A stretch of 39,751 nucleotides of DNA from Alphaproteobacteria bacterium. Lineage in GTDB: Bacteria > Pseudomonadota > Alphaproteobacteria > Rhizobiales > Xanthobacteraceae. The translations under genes were made by a program, and so were the position numbers. The stretch spans positions 1 through 39,751 of the forward strand of contig WQYW01000030.1 in assembly GCA_009781045.1 (NCBI GenBank), in the 5' to 3' direction. The notes below the pieces were generated by a model, which saw only the letters and a list, made by a program, of their open reading frames with translations, searched no databases and was not told the DNA's origin. Shown here in pieces: positions 25,804 to 34,154 of this stretch; within the stretch, counting starts at the first letter, position 1, and each line of letters opens with the position of its first letter.

Positions 25804-27057
25804 CTATTTCCGCAGCAGCTTGCCCAGCAGCGGTGCCAGCCGGGAACTGCGTGCGGCTTTTTTGACTTCGCCACGTCCGGTCAGCTGCTGAGCGATCTCA
25901 ACGAACTGGGGAATCGTCTTGTGACTGCCTGAGACCTCGGCGATCATCTGGCCGTTATTGGCTGCAAGCCCGAAGGTCTGGGCATCGAAGGGCAGGGCCG
26001 CAACCGGCGCGGACTCAATCGCCTTGGCGAATTCCGCTGCCGGAATCTCAGGTCGCTTCGGGAGCCCGACCTGATTGAGACAATAGAGCGGCGGTCGGTC
26101 GTTGGGCCGCGCCGCCTTGAGGAGTTCAAACAGGTTCTTGGTGTTGCGCAGGCTGGCAAGATCGGGCGTCGCCACGATCAGGATGTCATCCGCCCGGATC
26201 AGCGCCCGCCTGGTCCAGCCCGTCCATTGATGGGGGACATCGAGGACGATGCAGGGCATGGTGGAGCGCAAGGTGTCGAATATGGCGTCAAAGGCCTCGA
26301 TCGAGAAGTCATAGACCCGCTCCAGCGTCGCCGGCGCCGCGAGCAGGCTGAGATGGTCGGTGCACTTGGCAAGCAGCCGGTCGACGAAAGCAGTGTCGAT
26401 GCGCTCCGGTGAGAACACCGCGTCCGCAATCCCCTGCATCGGGTCCTGGTTATAGTCGAGACCCGCGGTGCCGAAGGCGAGATCAAGGTCGACCACGACC
26501 GCGTCCATGGCCAGATCGCGCGCGATAGTCCAGGCGATATTATGTGCGATCGTCGAGGCACCGACGCCGCCCCGCGCCCCCACCACTGCGATGATCCGCC
26601 CCACGGAGGCGGCCTCCGGGGTCGAGAACAGATTGCAGATCGAGCGCACCACATCGAGCGGCGCGGCCGGCACCAGCACATAGTCACTGACGCCACGGCG
26701 CACCAGTTCCCGATAGAGCAGCACATCATTGGCCCGCCCCATCACCACGACACGGGTGCCCGCGTCGCAGACGCCGGCGAGCTGGTCGAGCCCGCCAAGC
26801 AGAACCTCCTGGCCGTTGCCTTCGACCACGATCACATTGGGCGTCGGCGACGAGCGATAGGCCTCAATCGCCGCTGGCAGGCCGCCCATCTGGATTTTGA
26901 GATGGGCCTTGGCGAGGCGGCGGTCTTCCCCCGCGGCCTGGACCGCGGATGCGGCTTCAACTGTCTCGCAGAATGCCTGCACCGAGACCCGCGGTGCGGG
27001 CGCGATGTTTTCGTCGTTCTTCTGCGACTGCGGATTTGTGCGATGATGACTGGTCAT
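25804..27057 (-). CDS. cpaE: Pilus assembly protein CpaE (MinD/ParA-like ATPase)
   Basis: A 417-residue protein. Residues about 25-140 form a receiver-like domain without an obvious phosphorylation site, and residues 155-400 a MinD/ParA-type ATPase with deviant Walker A VGARGGVGASTIAHNIAW, then AVVVDLDLAFGTAGLDYNQD. CpaE localises the Tad machinery to the pole in Caulobacter. Its ATG overlaps the cpaD stop by four bases, so they are coupled, and it ends 29 bp before cpaF. The C-terminal stretch is basic (KKAARSSRLAPLLGKLLRK). Confidence 0.93.
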   Translation of the reverse strand: MTSHHRTNPQSQKNDENIAPAPRVSVQAFCETVEAASAVQAAGEDRRLAKAHLKIQMGGLPAAIEAYRSSPTPNVIVVEGNGQEVLLGGLDQLAGVCDAGTRVVVMGRANDVLLYRELVRRGVSDYVLVPAAPLDVVRSICNLFSTPEAASVGRIIAVVGARGGVGASTIAHNIAWTIARDLAMDAVVVDLDLAFGTAGLDYNQDPMQGIADAVFSPERIDTAFVDRLLAKCTDHLSLLAAPATLERVYDFSIEAFDAIFDTLRSTMPCIVLDVPHQWTGWTRRALIRADDILIVATPDLASLRNTKNLFELLKAARPNDRPPLYCLNQVGLPKRPEIPAAEFAKAIESAPVAALPFDAQTFGLAANNGQMIAEVSGSHKTIPQFVEIAQQLTGRGEVKKAARSSRLAPLLGKLLRK

Positions 27058-27800
27058 TGTTGTCCGACGTTACTGATTTGAGCCTTGCTGGCGTTTGGAT
27101 CCTTGGTCGCTGTCGGCAAGCCCCTGCGATATTTCTCAAGGACGTCGGCACGGCGCATGGCATAGATCGCTGTCTCGCTCCGCGGCTGTTCGAGATCGGC
27201 CGGGTTGTCGACCATCGCTGCGAGATTGCGCTGATAGGCACAGCCGAAATTGTAGTAATCGGTGTTGTCGAACCATCTCCGATTGTTCACCGTCGGCCCG
27301 AGGTCCTCCGGCCAGGTGCCGCAGGGCCCCGCCACCGCCGCGATCCGCGAATAGGTCAGGCGCACCGGCGGCAGAAAGCGGCTGTTGCCGGGGCGATAGG
27401 CATGGACCGTGACGGCACGCGCCGGCAGGCCGGCCTGCGACAGCATGGAGCGGACGTCGCGCACGGTTTCGGCGGCGGCGCGCGCATTCGGAGTGCCGAC
27501 CGGCACATCGATATGCAGAACCCCGGTGCCTTCCTCCAGCCAGGACGCCGCCATGCCGGCGACATCGCTGCGCTGGGAAGCGGAAAGCCCGCCACGGGCG
27601 TGGCCGACGAAGATCACCACCTGGCGATTGCTCTCCTCAATGGCGATCGGATGGCGCTGCCGGTAGTCGTTCGGGATCGTCCCGGTCACGTCGCGCGTGG
27701 CCTCGGTGTGGCTGCAGCCCGCGAGCACCAGCACCATGGCGACGAGTGCGGCAGAGAGGCCGAGACCGCCAAGGTTGTTGCGAGGTCGTGTGATGATCAT
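27054..27800 (-). CDS. cpaD: Pilus assembly lipoprotein CpaD
   Basis: A 248-residue outer-membrane lipoprotein of the Tad secretin complex. The signal peptide ends in a lipobox (LVLAGC), with Cys29 the predicted lipidated residue. The family segments DYRQRHPIAIEE, VRLTYSRIAAVAGPCG and NFGCAYQRNLAAMVDNPADL are present. The ATG at 27800 follows GAGGAAGCGGAC, a good ribosome binding site; the frame continues upstream into the cpaC region without meaning. It lies 34 bp after cpaC and overlaps cpaE (ATGA). Confidence 0.93.
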   Translation of the reverse strand: MIITRPRNNLGGLGLSAALVAMVLVLAGCSHTEATRDVTGTIPNDYRQRHPIAIEESNRQVVIFVGHARGGLSASQRSDVAGMAASWLEEGTGVLHIDVPVGTPNARAAAETVRDVRSMLSQAGLPARAVTVHAYRPGNSRFLPPVRLTYSRIAAVAGPCGTWPEDLGPTVNNRRWFDNTDYYNFGCAYQRNLAAMVDNPADLEQPRSETAIYAMRRADVLEKYRRGLPTATKDPNASKAQISNVGQQ

Positions 27801-27834
27801 GTCCGCTTCCTCAAGACTGCTTTCACTTCGCGCC

Positions 27835-29298
27835 TCAATCGGTGATGAAACCATAGGCACCACGGTAATTCTGCGGCGGATCATTGCGGCCCGGCGCGCC
27901 ATAGATCCGGTTGATGCTGCCGAGCAGCTGCGCCTGGGGATCGGCCTGCGCCGCGAAGCCGTCATCGGGACGCGACAGCTGTTTCTGCGCCACCGCATGC
28001 ACGATATAGGGCGTGACGATCACCATCAGTTCGGTATCGTTGTTGACATAGTCGCGGCTGCGGAACAGGGTCCCAAGCACCGGCAGCTGCATCATCCCCG
28101 GCATGCCGTTGATCGCCTGCTTGGTCTGCTGCTGGATCAGACCGGCCATCGCCATTGAGCCTCCCGACGGGATCTCAAGCGTGGTTTCGGCGCGCCGGGT
28201 CTTGACCGAAGGGATGATCATCGATCCGTCACTGCCCTGGGAAATCGTCAGCGCGTTCTCCTGCGACAGTTCCGAGACTTCGGTTGCCACTTTCAGGCTG
28301 ATCCGTCCTTCGCTCATCACCACCGGCGTGAAGCTCAAGCCCACACCGAACTGCTTGTAGGTCATCGAGGTGGTGCAGACATGGGTCTGCGGATCGCAGC
28401 TGTAGTTTCCGGGTACCGGGAATTCGCCGCCGGCAAGGAAACTCGCCGCCTCGCCGGAAATCGCAGTCAGGTTGGGTTCGGCCAGGGTGCGGATCACGCC
28501 CGCCCGCTCCATCGCCCGCAAGGTCGCCTGCACGGTGGGCTTCGCCCCGAACGAGGAGATCAGCGCGTTCGAATCCTTCAGACTGCCGCCATTGGCCGAA
28601 AACGGGTTGCTGTTGCTGAAATTCAGCACCGCGGTGCCGTAATTGAGGCTGGCCGAAAGATCGATGCCGAGCTGCTTGATCACCGTGCGCGCCACCTCGG
28701 CCACGGTCACTTTCAGCATGACCTGGTCGCGGGCACGGATCTGAAGCGAGTTCACCACCTTGTTGGCACCCCCGGCCAGGCGCTCGGCGAGATTCTCGGC
28801 CTGTTGCGAATCAAGGGCGTTTGCCACCGTTCCCGTCAGCACCACGCTGTCGCCCAGGCCCTCGACCTGAATCTCCCCATTGGGCACAACCTGCCGGAGG
28901 GCGGCCCGGATGCCGTTGAGGTCCCGCTTCACCGCGATGTCGTAGGCCGCGATCTGCTGGCCCGAGGCATCAAAGAATACAATATTGGTCTGCCCGACGG
29001 TGGCTCCGATAATGTAGGCGCGCTGCGCCGAGCGCACCACCGCGTTGGCAATTTTGGGGTCCGCAACCAGGACGTCCTTGATCTCGCGAGGCAGGTCGAT
29101 GACCACCGATTTGCCGATCCCGAGCGACAGCGGCTCGCCGTTCATCGCCCCTTCGCTCGACAGCGCAAATTTGACCTCGTTGTCCGCCGCATTCACTGGC
29201 GTCGCGACTGCAGCAACGAGCGGCACGGCCACAGCCAGAGCCGACAACACGCCGATCATCTGCTGCTGGAACCTCGCCCCGACGGATCTGCACTTCAT
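27835..29298 (-). CDS. cpaC: Flp pilus outer-membrane secretin CpaC/RcpA
   Basis: A 487-residue secretin forming the outer-membrane channel of the Tad pilus. The signal peptide runs to about residue 37 (ALAVAVPLVAAVATPVNA). The pilus/BON domain covers about residues 45-190 (VIDLPREIKDVLVADPKIAN, ENLAERLAGGANKVVNSLQI) and the secretin domain 230-440 (LKVTVAEVARTVIKQLGIDL, IRTLAEPNLTAISGEAASF, AGLIQQQTKQAINGMPGM). The start at 29298 follows CGAGGAATTTTGAG; the frame is open to 29403 but lacks a ribosome site there. The 412-bp gap upstream, where cpaB is usually found, suggests a separate promoter. Confidence 0.93.
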   Translation of the reverse strand: MKCRSVGARFQQQMIGVLSALAVAVPLVAAVATPVNAADNEVKFALSSEGAMNGEPLSLGIGKSVVIDLPREIKDVLVADPKIANAVVRSAQRAYIIGATVGQTNIVFFDASGQQIAAYDIAVKRDLNGIRAALRQVVPNGEIQVEGLGDSVVLTGTVANALDSQQAENLAERLAGGANKVVNSLQIRARDQVMLKVTVAEVARTVIKQLGIDLSASLNYGTAVLNFSNSNPFSANGGSLKDSNALISSFGAKPTVQATLRAMERAGVIRTLAEPNLTAISGEAASFLAGGEFPVPGNYSCDPQTHVCTTSMTYKQFGVGLSFTPVVMSEGRISLKVATEVSELSQENALTISQGSDGSMIIPSVKTRRAETTLEIPSGGSMAMAGLIQQQTKQAINGMPGMMQLPVLGTLFRSRDYVNNDTELMVIVTPYIVHAVAQKQLSRPDDGFAAQADPQAQLLGSINRIYGAPGRNDPPQNYRGAYGFITD

Positions 29299-29618
29299 CT
29301 CAAAATTCCTCGTCGTCACAGCGGTATGAAACGGTTCTTCAAAATCCGGTCCGAGGTTGGGAAGAGCCAGTCCCGCCCGGTCTTTCCACCACTTACGAGG
29401 CAAGTTAATCAGCTATTCGTCAAAGCATGGTTAATCAGCAGTATCCATTTCGCCTCCATCCCCCTCCGGAACACCTCCCCTCCGCGCCCGTGCCGCACGG
29501 CCAAACAGGTTCAGAATGCGCACATTCCCGCATGCCGCGTGCATCTGCCGCTTCCGGAACCGGTCCGCAAGGCGACACACGCGAACACGCCGAAGATCAG
29601 GGCCGCCACAGCCAACTC

Positions 29619-29635
29619 TTAACCGCCTGTTTACC
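29619..29635 (+). promoter_or_regulatory. Candidate CtrA-like site in the cpaA-cpaC gap
   Basis: TTAA-CCGCCTG-TTTACC, one base from the CtrA consensus TTAA-N7-TTAAC and with the same spacing and right arm as the site at 10072-10088. It is about 320 bp upstream of the cpaC start. Candidate only. Confidence 0.3.
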
Positions 29636-29688
29636 GACTCACCTTTTCCACGCCGCTTGCGCCCTGCTCTCTCTCCTCAAGAGTCCGC

Positions 29689-29708
29689 AAGGCCCCTTGG
29701 GGCGCCTT
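29689..29708 (-). terminator. Hairpin directly after cpaA
   Basis: AAGGCCCC and GGGGCGCCTT pair with one internal mismatch, beginning two bases beyond the cpaA stop. No clear T tract follows, so it may attenuate instead of terminating fully. Confidence 0.4.
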
Positions 29709-29710
29709 CG

Positions 29711-30235
29711 TCAGCGCAACAGGTTCAGCGCTGGACCGACCGACCGCACCCAGCCGGTATCGCCGTAGATGAGGAGCGCACTGGCGGCCAGCGCGATGCC
29801 ATAGGGTACGCCGCCGCCCTTGCGATGCAGCCGTTCGACCCAGGCCCGCCCGGTCAGCATCAGCGGCAGCGGCCAGCGCCGGAACTGCAGCAACAGCAGA
29901 GTCAACACACCGCCGAGCAGAGAGGCCCACAACAGGAATTCCAGGAGATGTTCAAAACCGAACCACAGGGCCACGGCAGAGGCCATCTTGGCGTCGCCAC
30001 CTCCCATCCATCCCCGCGAAAAACAGAAGACCGTCACCAGCAGCACCAGCGCCGCGGCCCCGACATGGCCGAGAATCGTCATCGCCGCCATGCCGTCGGC
30101 GAACGCAAGCACGACGAACCCCGCGACCAGCGCGATCGACAGGCGGTTCGAGATCTTCATCGTGAACATGTCGCTCGCTGCGGCAAATGCCATCAGCGCG
30201 GGAAAAAACAGCAGCCTTGCAATGTCCAGGATCAT
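29711..30235 (-). CDS. cpaA: Prepilin peptidase CpaA/TadV
   Basis: A 174-residue polytopic aspartic protease of family A24 that cleaves the leader of Flp prepilins at the inner membrane. The two catalytic aspartates are visible: Asp22 in AAASDMFTMKISNRL and Asp81 in the GxGD-type motif WMGGGDAKMAS. About five hydrophobic helices are present. It lacks the N-methylation domain of the larger PilD enzymes, as is normal for the Tad type. It lies 164 bp downstream of the second pilin and is followed by a hairpin. Confidence 0.93.
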   Translation of the reverse strand: MILDIARLLFFPALMAFAAASDMFTMKISNRLSIALVAGFVVLAFADGMAAMTILGHVGAAALVLLVTVFCFSRGWMGGGDAKMASAVALWFGFEHLLEFLLWASLLGGVLTLLLLQFRRWPLPLMLTGRAWVERLHRKGGGVPYGIALAASALLIYGDTGWVRSVGPALNLLR

Positions 30236-30399
30236 GGTTTCACTTCTCGGGAAAACAGCAAACGGACGACGACGTACCTTTGTCTAACTGGAAGCGTTGA
30301 ACAAATGGACAATGGAAAATTTCACATCGCGCGGTGCCCTGCGTGGGTCTTGCCCAGGCCGTCGGACCTTCCCTTTCGGCCACGGTGCCGGCCTTACCG

Positions 30400-30624
30400 C
30401 TAGTCCCTGACCCGGAGCGCTTCGTTGATCACCTCAAACGGCTTTGCCACACGGACACCTATGCTCTGAATGCCGGCGATGATCAAAAGCGCGATCCCCA
30501 TTACGATCAACGCATATTCGATCGCAGTCGCGGCCGTCTCGTCTCTTAGAAAGGACTTTGCCAGGTCTTTCACAGTGCATGTCGAGGCCCGACCTGCCCC
30601 CGGCTTCAAAACCGGCCCTGTCAT
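30400..30624 (-). CDS. Second Flp/type IVb pilin, with atypical cleavage site
   Basis: Flp-type prepilin. The core FLRDETAATAIEYALIVMG matches the pilin signature, with the Glu-Tyr pair and one hydrophobic helix (YALIVMGIALLIIAGIQSI). In most Flp prepilins, and in the neighbour at 30744, the residue before the cleaved bond is Gly (ESG/ATAIEY); here it is Ala (ETA/ATAIEY). The start is uncertain: the ATG at 30624 gives 74 residues with a longer leader, whereas the GTG at 30570 (VKDLAKSFL) gives the usual 57-residue form but has no ribosome site. It lies between a terminator and cpaA, so it may be a minor or specialised pilin. Confidence 0.8.
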   Translation of the reverse strand: MTGPVLKPGAGRASTCTVKDLAKSFLRDETAATAIEYALIVMGIALLIIAGIQSIGVRVAKPFEVINEALRVRD

Positions 30625-30698
30625 CTTGCAATCTTTCGCGGACGCTGCCTCTGACTCAATGTCGGCCCGCCCTGTCGTCGGACCTGCAAAACAGGATA

Positions 30699-30720
30699 AA
30701 GGCCCCATTTCTGGGGCCTT
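30699..30720 (-). terminator. Terminator after the major pilin gene
   Basis: AAGGCCCC (30699-30706) and GGGGCCTT (30713-30720) form a perfect 8-bp stem with a 6-nt loop. In the minus direction it is followed by TTTATCC. It begins 24 bp after the stop of the pilin at 30744, separating a highly expressed pilin from the assembly genes, as is common for Tad loci. Confidence 0.75.
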
Positions 30721-30743
30721 GTCTCCTATTGCGGCGAAAGCCT

Positions 30744-30920
30744 TTACTTGACGGCGCCAGCCATCGCAGTGTTGATCTTGTCGAACACCGCATTGACGTT
30801 GCCGCCGACCGCGGTCACGATCGTGATAATGACGACCGAGATCAACGCTGCAATCAGCCCGTATTCAATCGCCGTGGCACCAGACTCATCAGTGGCGAAA
30901 CGGGCAACAAGACTTTTCAT
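30744..30920 (-). CDS. flp: Flp/type IVb major pilin
   Basis: A 58-residue Flp prepilin, subunit of the tight-adherence pilus. The leader MKSLVARFATDESG is followed by the cleavage point and ATAIEYGLIAALISVVI, with the conserved Glu and Tyr and one hydrophobic helix; mature length is about 44 residues. The ATG at 30920 follows TGGAGTTTGGATT. It is first in the minus-strand pilus locus and followed by its own terminator, so probably the most abundant transcript. In Caulobacter-like bacteria the homologue is cell-cycle regulated. Confidence 0.93.
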   Translation of the reverse strand: MKSLVARFATDESGATAIEYGLIAALISVVIITIVTAVGGNVNAVFDKINTAMAGAVK

Positions 30921-31929
30921 AATCCAAACTCCATCTTGGATGTGGTGGCTCAATGGCTGGACTATGCGCAGCGAGCTCTTTCCCCTGAGTTAATTGGTTT
31001 GATGAAACATGGCCTTGTTAAACTGCTTCAATTGCAGGGTAAAAGGCACCTTGCCGAATTGCTTAAAATTGTATCGAATTCGCCGCGCCCTGCGCAACAC
31101 CCCTAAAGGCCCTGCCCGATTCCCGTGTCTCCCACCCTTTTTCGCGTCTCACGCGCGCCTGTTCCGAAACGGGATATGCGACGCGTGACTGGAACAGCGC
31201 AAATTCGGTGCGAATTTCGCCTTCTTCGAGAAAAGGGGTGCGGAACATTTTGCGTAGTTGTGAGGATACGCGAGGGTCGGCATTGTCGCCGACAGCCCGG
31301 AAAGGAAGAGAAAGCCGCAGCGAAGAAGGCGCCGCATGGGGCCTTCTCGGGAGGGCGATGGATTTGCCGGCGGTGCCATCGACGTCGGTGCGGCAGCGCC
31401 CCTTTCGGCGCCGCGCGCCGACAAGCGGCACCTCGCACATATCTGCGAAGCCGACACATCCTGCAGGTCGCAGTCGGAACACCCTCGCTTCGCACGAACC
31501 GACCTCGGGGGCGGCAATCACCGCTCCCCGCCGGGCGGAATTCGGCTGTGACTTTTTCGTCGCGCCGCCCGACAAAACGCCTCCGCCACCGCGCACAGGC
31601 CCCCCTTTTTCGGATCACCGGATGCCTGGGGTCATGAGGCGGGCATTTTGCGGCGCCCCGCCGTGCCTCAGCCAAGGACGGTCACAGCTTCGGCCTTTTC
31701 CCTATGTGATCTCATTGACGCAGTCAGGCCACGGGCAGCACCGGAAGTTCCGAAACCACCGCAAAGCCCGCAAGATCGCACGCGCCATTTCCACAAGGCA
31801 TCTCTCCCACTCGCAGATTTGGCTGTCATCTCGCGGCGTGGCGGCGCGACCCGTGAGCGGCCGGTCGCCACCTGTGATAGCGAGCGGCAGGCGGGTTCGC
31901 CTTTGAGATCGGCGGATTTAAACGGATAT
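30921..31929. other. About 1 kb between the pilin gene and tadD, no confident gene
   Basis: It includes the pilin promoter region (AT-rich, 30960-31080). A minus-strand frame, start about 31337 and stop at 31149, would encode a 62-residue peptide opening MRRLLRCGFLFLSGLSATMP, which looks like a signal peptide, with AGAAGG just upstream. The rest is Cys/Lys-rich and matches nothing I know, so I leave it as a possibility. Other frames look like high-GC noise. Confidence 0.4.
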
Positions 31930-32718
31930 TTAAAGCGCGGCGGCCGGTTTTCGCATCGCCGTACGGCCGCTGTCCCTGCGGTTGAGCATTTCTTTCAGAT
32001 AGGCGACATTGGCCTCGGCCTCTTCCGGCTTGAGGTCGGCTTTGACGATCGTCACGGCTTCGGCAAAGCGTCCCTGGAGGCCGACCACCAGAGCGAGGTT
32101 CTGACGCACCCGGGCATCGGCACGGGGCGAGGCATAGGCCTGGCGCAACGCCTCCTCGGCCTTCGGCAGTTCCCGGGTCAGCAGATAGGACAGACCGAGA
32201 TTGGACAGCACACTGGGCTCGCCCGGCGCGATCTTCAGCGCGGTGACGTAGTAACGGCGCGCCTCGTCATGACGCCCCATCTGATCGAGGACCGTGCCCT
32301 GGACCGAGAGCAGGCTCCAGTCGGGATCATCCGGCGAATGGGCCTTTGACAGCACATCGAAGGACTGCTGGTAATTGCCGTTATCGGCCAAAGCCCGCCC
32401 ATAGGCCGCCAGCAGCGCCTTATTGTCAGGATTGGCGATCGATGCCTGTTCGAGCACCGCCACCGCCTGGGCGGGCTGGCCATTGGCGCGCAAGGCCTGG
32501 CCATAAGACAGACCCGCCTCGGCGTCTTTGGGATTTGAACGATAGCGTTCACCATAGACGTCGACCGCTCGCCCGCCCTCGAGCACCGCGGTCCTGCCGT
32601 CCCCGGACACAGAGCCTGTCACATCGCTACTGGTCTGGCATCCGCCAAGGCCTGCCATCAGCAGCACAGCAAGCGACGCGGCATGGAGACGCCGGCCCCG
32701 AGGGAAACGCTGGCGCAT
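31930..32718 (-). CDS. tadD: Tad pilus assembly lipoprotein TadD (TPR protein)
   Basis: A 262-residue lipoprotein: signal peptide with lipobox (AVLLMAGLGGC) and a tetratricopeptide domain at about residues 55-235 (AEAGLSYGQALRANGQPAQA, KALLAAYGRALADNGNYQQS, LSNLGLSYLLTRELPKAEEA, ARVRQNLALVVGLQGRFAEA). TadD is thought to assist secretin assembly in the Tad system. I chose the ATG at 32718 because it opens a basic n-region followed by the hydrophobic core. It is separated from the pilin gene by about 1 kb. Two GTTAAC palindromes lie 61-83 bp upstream. Confidence 0.88.
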   Translation of the reverse strand: MRQRFPRGRRLHAASLAVLLMAGLGGCQTSSDVTGSVSGDGRTAVLEGGRAVDVYGERYRSNPKDAEAGLSYGQALRANGQPAQAVAVLEQASIANPDNKALLAAYGRALADNGNYQQSFDVLSKAHSPDDPDWSLLSVQGTVLDQMGRHDEARRYYVTALKIAPGEPSVLSNLGLSYLLTRELPKAEEALRQAYASPRADARVRQNLALVVGLQGRFAEAVTIVKADLKPEEAEANVAYLKEMLNRRDSGRTAMRKPAAAL

Positions 32719-33101
32719 GATGATCTCGCCTCTTGTGAGGCCCGCAGGAACGAGCCGGATGCCCTCCTGCAATAGTCTGTTAACGCTAACGGCCGGTTAA
32801 CACCGAAGATCGAAGAAAGCACACGGCGAGGGCGAAAGCCCGACGCCCAGATCCCTTCGGCTCCGGCAGGACCGCCAGATGCCGAAGCGGCACGAAGGCA
32901 GGCGCTGGCGGACCTCGGTCTTTCTCCCCGTCTCGATTACGCAAAGCAACTTTTCGCCGAAATCCGCGACAAGGATCGAACATCACGCTCGGCGCTGTTT
33001 GAGGTCCGTGTGGCCGAAGAGGCCTCCGGCTGGTCGTTCCATCGTGTGACGCCGCGCGTCGAAGGTTATCCAGCAGATCCTTCACCTGATTGCTCTCAAC
33101 C
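32719..33101. other. Intergenic region upstream of tadD
   Basis: No gene is supported. GTTAAC occurs at 32779-32784 and 32796-32801, 61-83 bp before the tadD start, giving TTAAC half-sites of the kind bound by CtrA. Beyond about 33000 the sequence may still contain degraded ISAzo13 DNA, but I recognise nothing in it. Confidence 0.4.
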
Positions 33102-33735
33102 TCACACGTCCGACAGGCGCGACACCACATCCTGCGCAATCGTCGATCGACAGTCCGCGCGGCGGCGAAGCCATACCGGCGAACCAACGCCTGCAATGCG
33201 GCGAAGGATCGTCTCGTGGTCCGCCAGCGGAGTGCCGCGCCAATTCGCTGAAATGTGACAGTTGCACCTGTGTTCCACCTTGTTGCACTTTGAGGTGCCA
33301 GACGGATAGTGATGGACGCGCATTCTTATACTGAATTCATCGGCAAGTTTCTGAAGCTCAAACTTCCAGAGACGCACTCGCGCTCCGTTTGATCCGCCGA
33401 AATCGGCTGTGATCCATAGGTCAGTACACTCTGCAGATTTCACGTAACCAACGACGGATCGCATTTACTGCAAATTTCGAGGTATCGCACGACATTCCGA
33501 CACTGACCCACGCCATGTTGAGAACCATACAGAAAACGACATACGGAGTGACTTTTCCTCCCGCTTTCGTCAGGAAGTCGTGGGTATTGACACGAATGGG
33601 GTCACCCTCGGGACGATAGTCACTGCCACCATTACGGAATGGGCCGACTAGTTCTTTCTTTTTGGAGTCCACAGAGATGGCCGGCTGGCCCAGTTCTTCC
33701 GCCTTCCGCAGTTGCCGCGCGATGTGGGCGGCCTG
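33102..33735 (-). pseudogene. ISAzo13-family transposase remnant, truncated and frameshifted
   Basis: Two overlapping minus-strand frames give one degraded transposase. The first (33735 to about 33425) has ISVDSKKKELVGPFRNGG, GDPIRVNTHDF and WVSVGMSCDTSKFAVNAIRR. The second (about 33440 to 33102) continues WITADFGGSNGARVRLWKFE, YPSGTSKCNKVEHR and ISANWRGTPLADHETI. This order is characteristic of ISAzo13 transposases. The N-terminal half is missing, a frameshift lies near 33425, the usual Trp of GTSKWNK is Cys, and the C-terminal end is unrecognisable. No terminal repeats were found. Its left protein end coincides with the broken start of the ankyrin gene at 33749, so insertion or deletion probably damaged that gene. 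Confidence 0.8.
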
Positions 33736-33748
33736 ACCACCGCCTCAC

Positions 33749-34114
33749 ATGGACGCGAGGGCAACGCCGGATCGGATCGCCGACATTCTCGAAATCCTGC
33801 TCCAGCACGGCTTTCGCATGGACGTGGCCGACCGGCGTGGCGATGAACTCGTAATGATGACAGTCCAGTCCTGTCCGGCCCCGGTGCTCGCCCGCCTCAT
33901 TGCCCTCGGCGCGAGGGTGAATCCGGTCAACAGGCAGAACGCCACGCCGTTGACGCTCGCCCTTGTCGCCGGGCAGTGGGATGTCGTGCGTGTACTGGTC
34001 GATCGCGGTGCCGGAGTGAGCCAGGAGGAAGTGGACAGGAACTTCATGGAACTTCCCGCGGACCCGGTCCAGCGGGACCTGATCCGGCGGGCGGTGCAGA
34101 ACGGGGCCAGATGA
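33749..34114 (+). CDS. Ankyrin-repeat protein, probably N-terminally truncated
   Basis: About 121 residues with two to three ankyrin repeats (ADILEILLQHGFRMDVADRR, VLARLIALGARVNPVNRQNA, TPLTLALVAGQWDVVRVLVD). The frame is closed by a TGA at 33734-33736, exactly where the transposase remnant begins, and the ATG at 33749 lacks a ribosome binding site. Hence the original N-terminus, including any signal peptide, is probably lost. Ankyrin repeats bind proteins; the partner is unknown. A second ankyrin gene follows after 40 bp on the same strand and resembles it, suggesting a duplicated pair. Confidence 0.6.
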   Translation: MDARATPDRIADILEILLQHGFRMDVADRRGDELVMMTVQSCPAPVLARLIALGARVNPVNRQNATPLTLALVAGQWDVVRVLVDRGAGVSQEEVDRNFMELPADPVQRDLIRRAVQNGAR

Positions 34115-34154
34115 CGGCGACCACAAGACAGAATTCAGCAAGGAGGAACAGCTG

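Larger units (their letters stand above)
29299..29710. other. 412-bp gap between cpaA and cpaC, no gene seen
   Basis: No trace of a cpaB reading frame is recognised in any frame. The gap holds the hairpin just after cpaA (29689-29708), a CtrA-like TTAA-N7-TTTACC at 29619-29635, and two direct copies of GTTAATCAGC about 25 bp apart at about 29404-29438; the latter copy reads TTAACCAT on the minus strand, a CtrA half-site. It probably contains the cpaC promoter. Confidence 0.5.

Noticed and set aside
31149..31337. Possible 62-residue minus-strand peptide with signal-like N-terminus
   Set aside because: AGAAGG upstream and a hydrophobic start are suggestive, but the mature part matches nothing and overlapping frames are equally open; kept only as a remark in the region entry.
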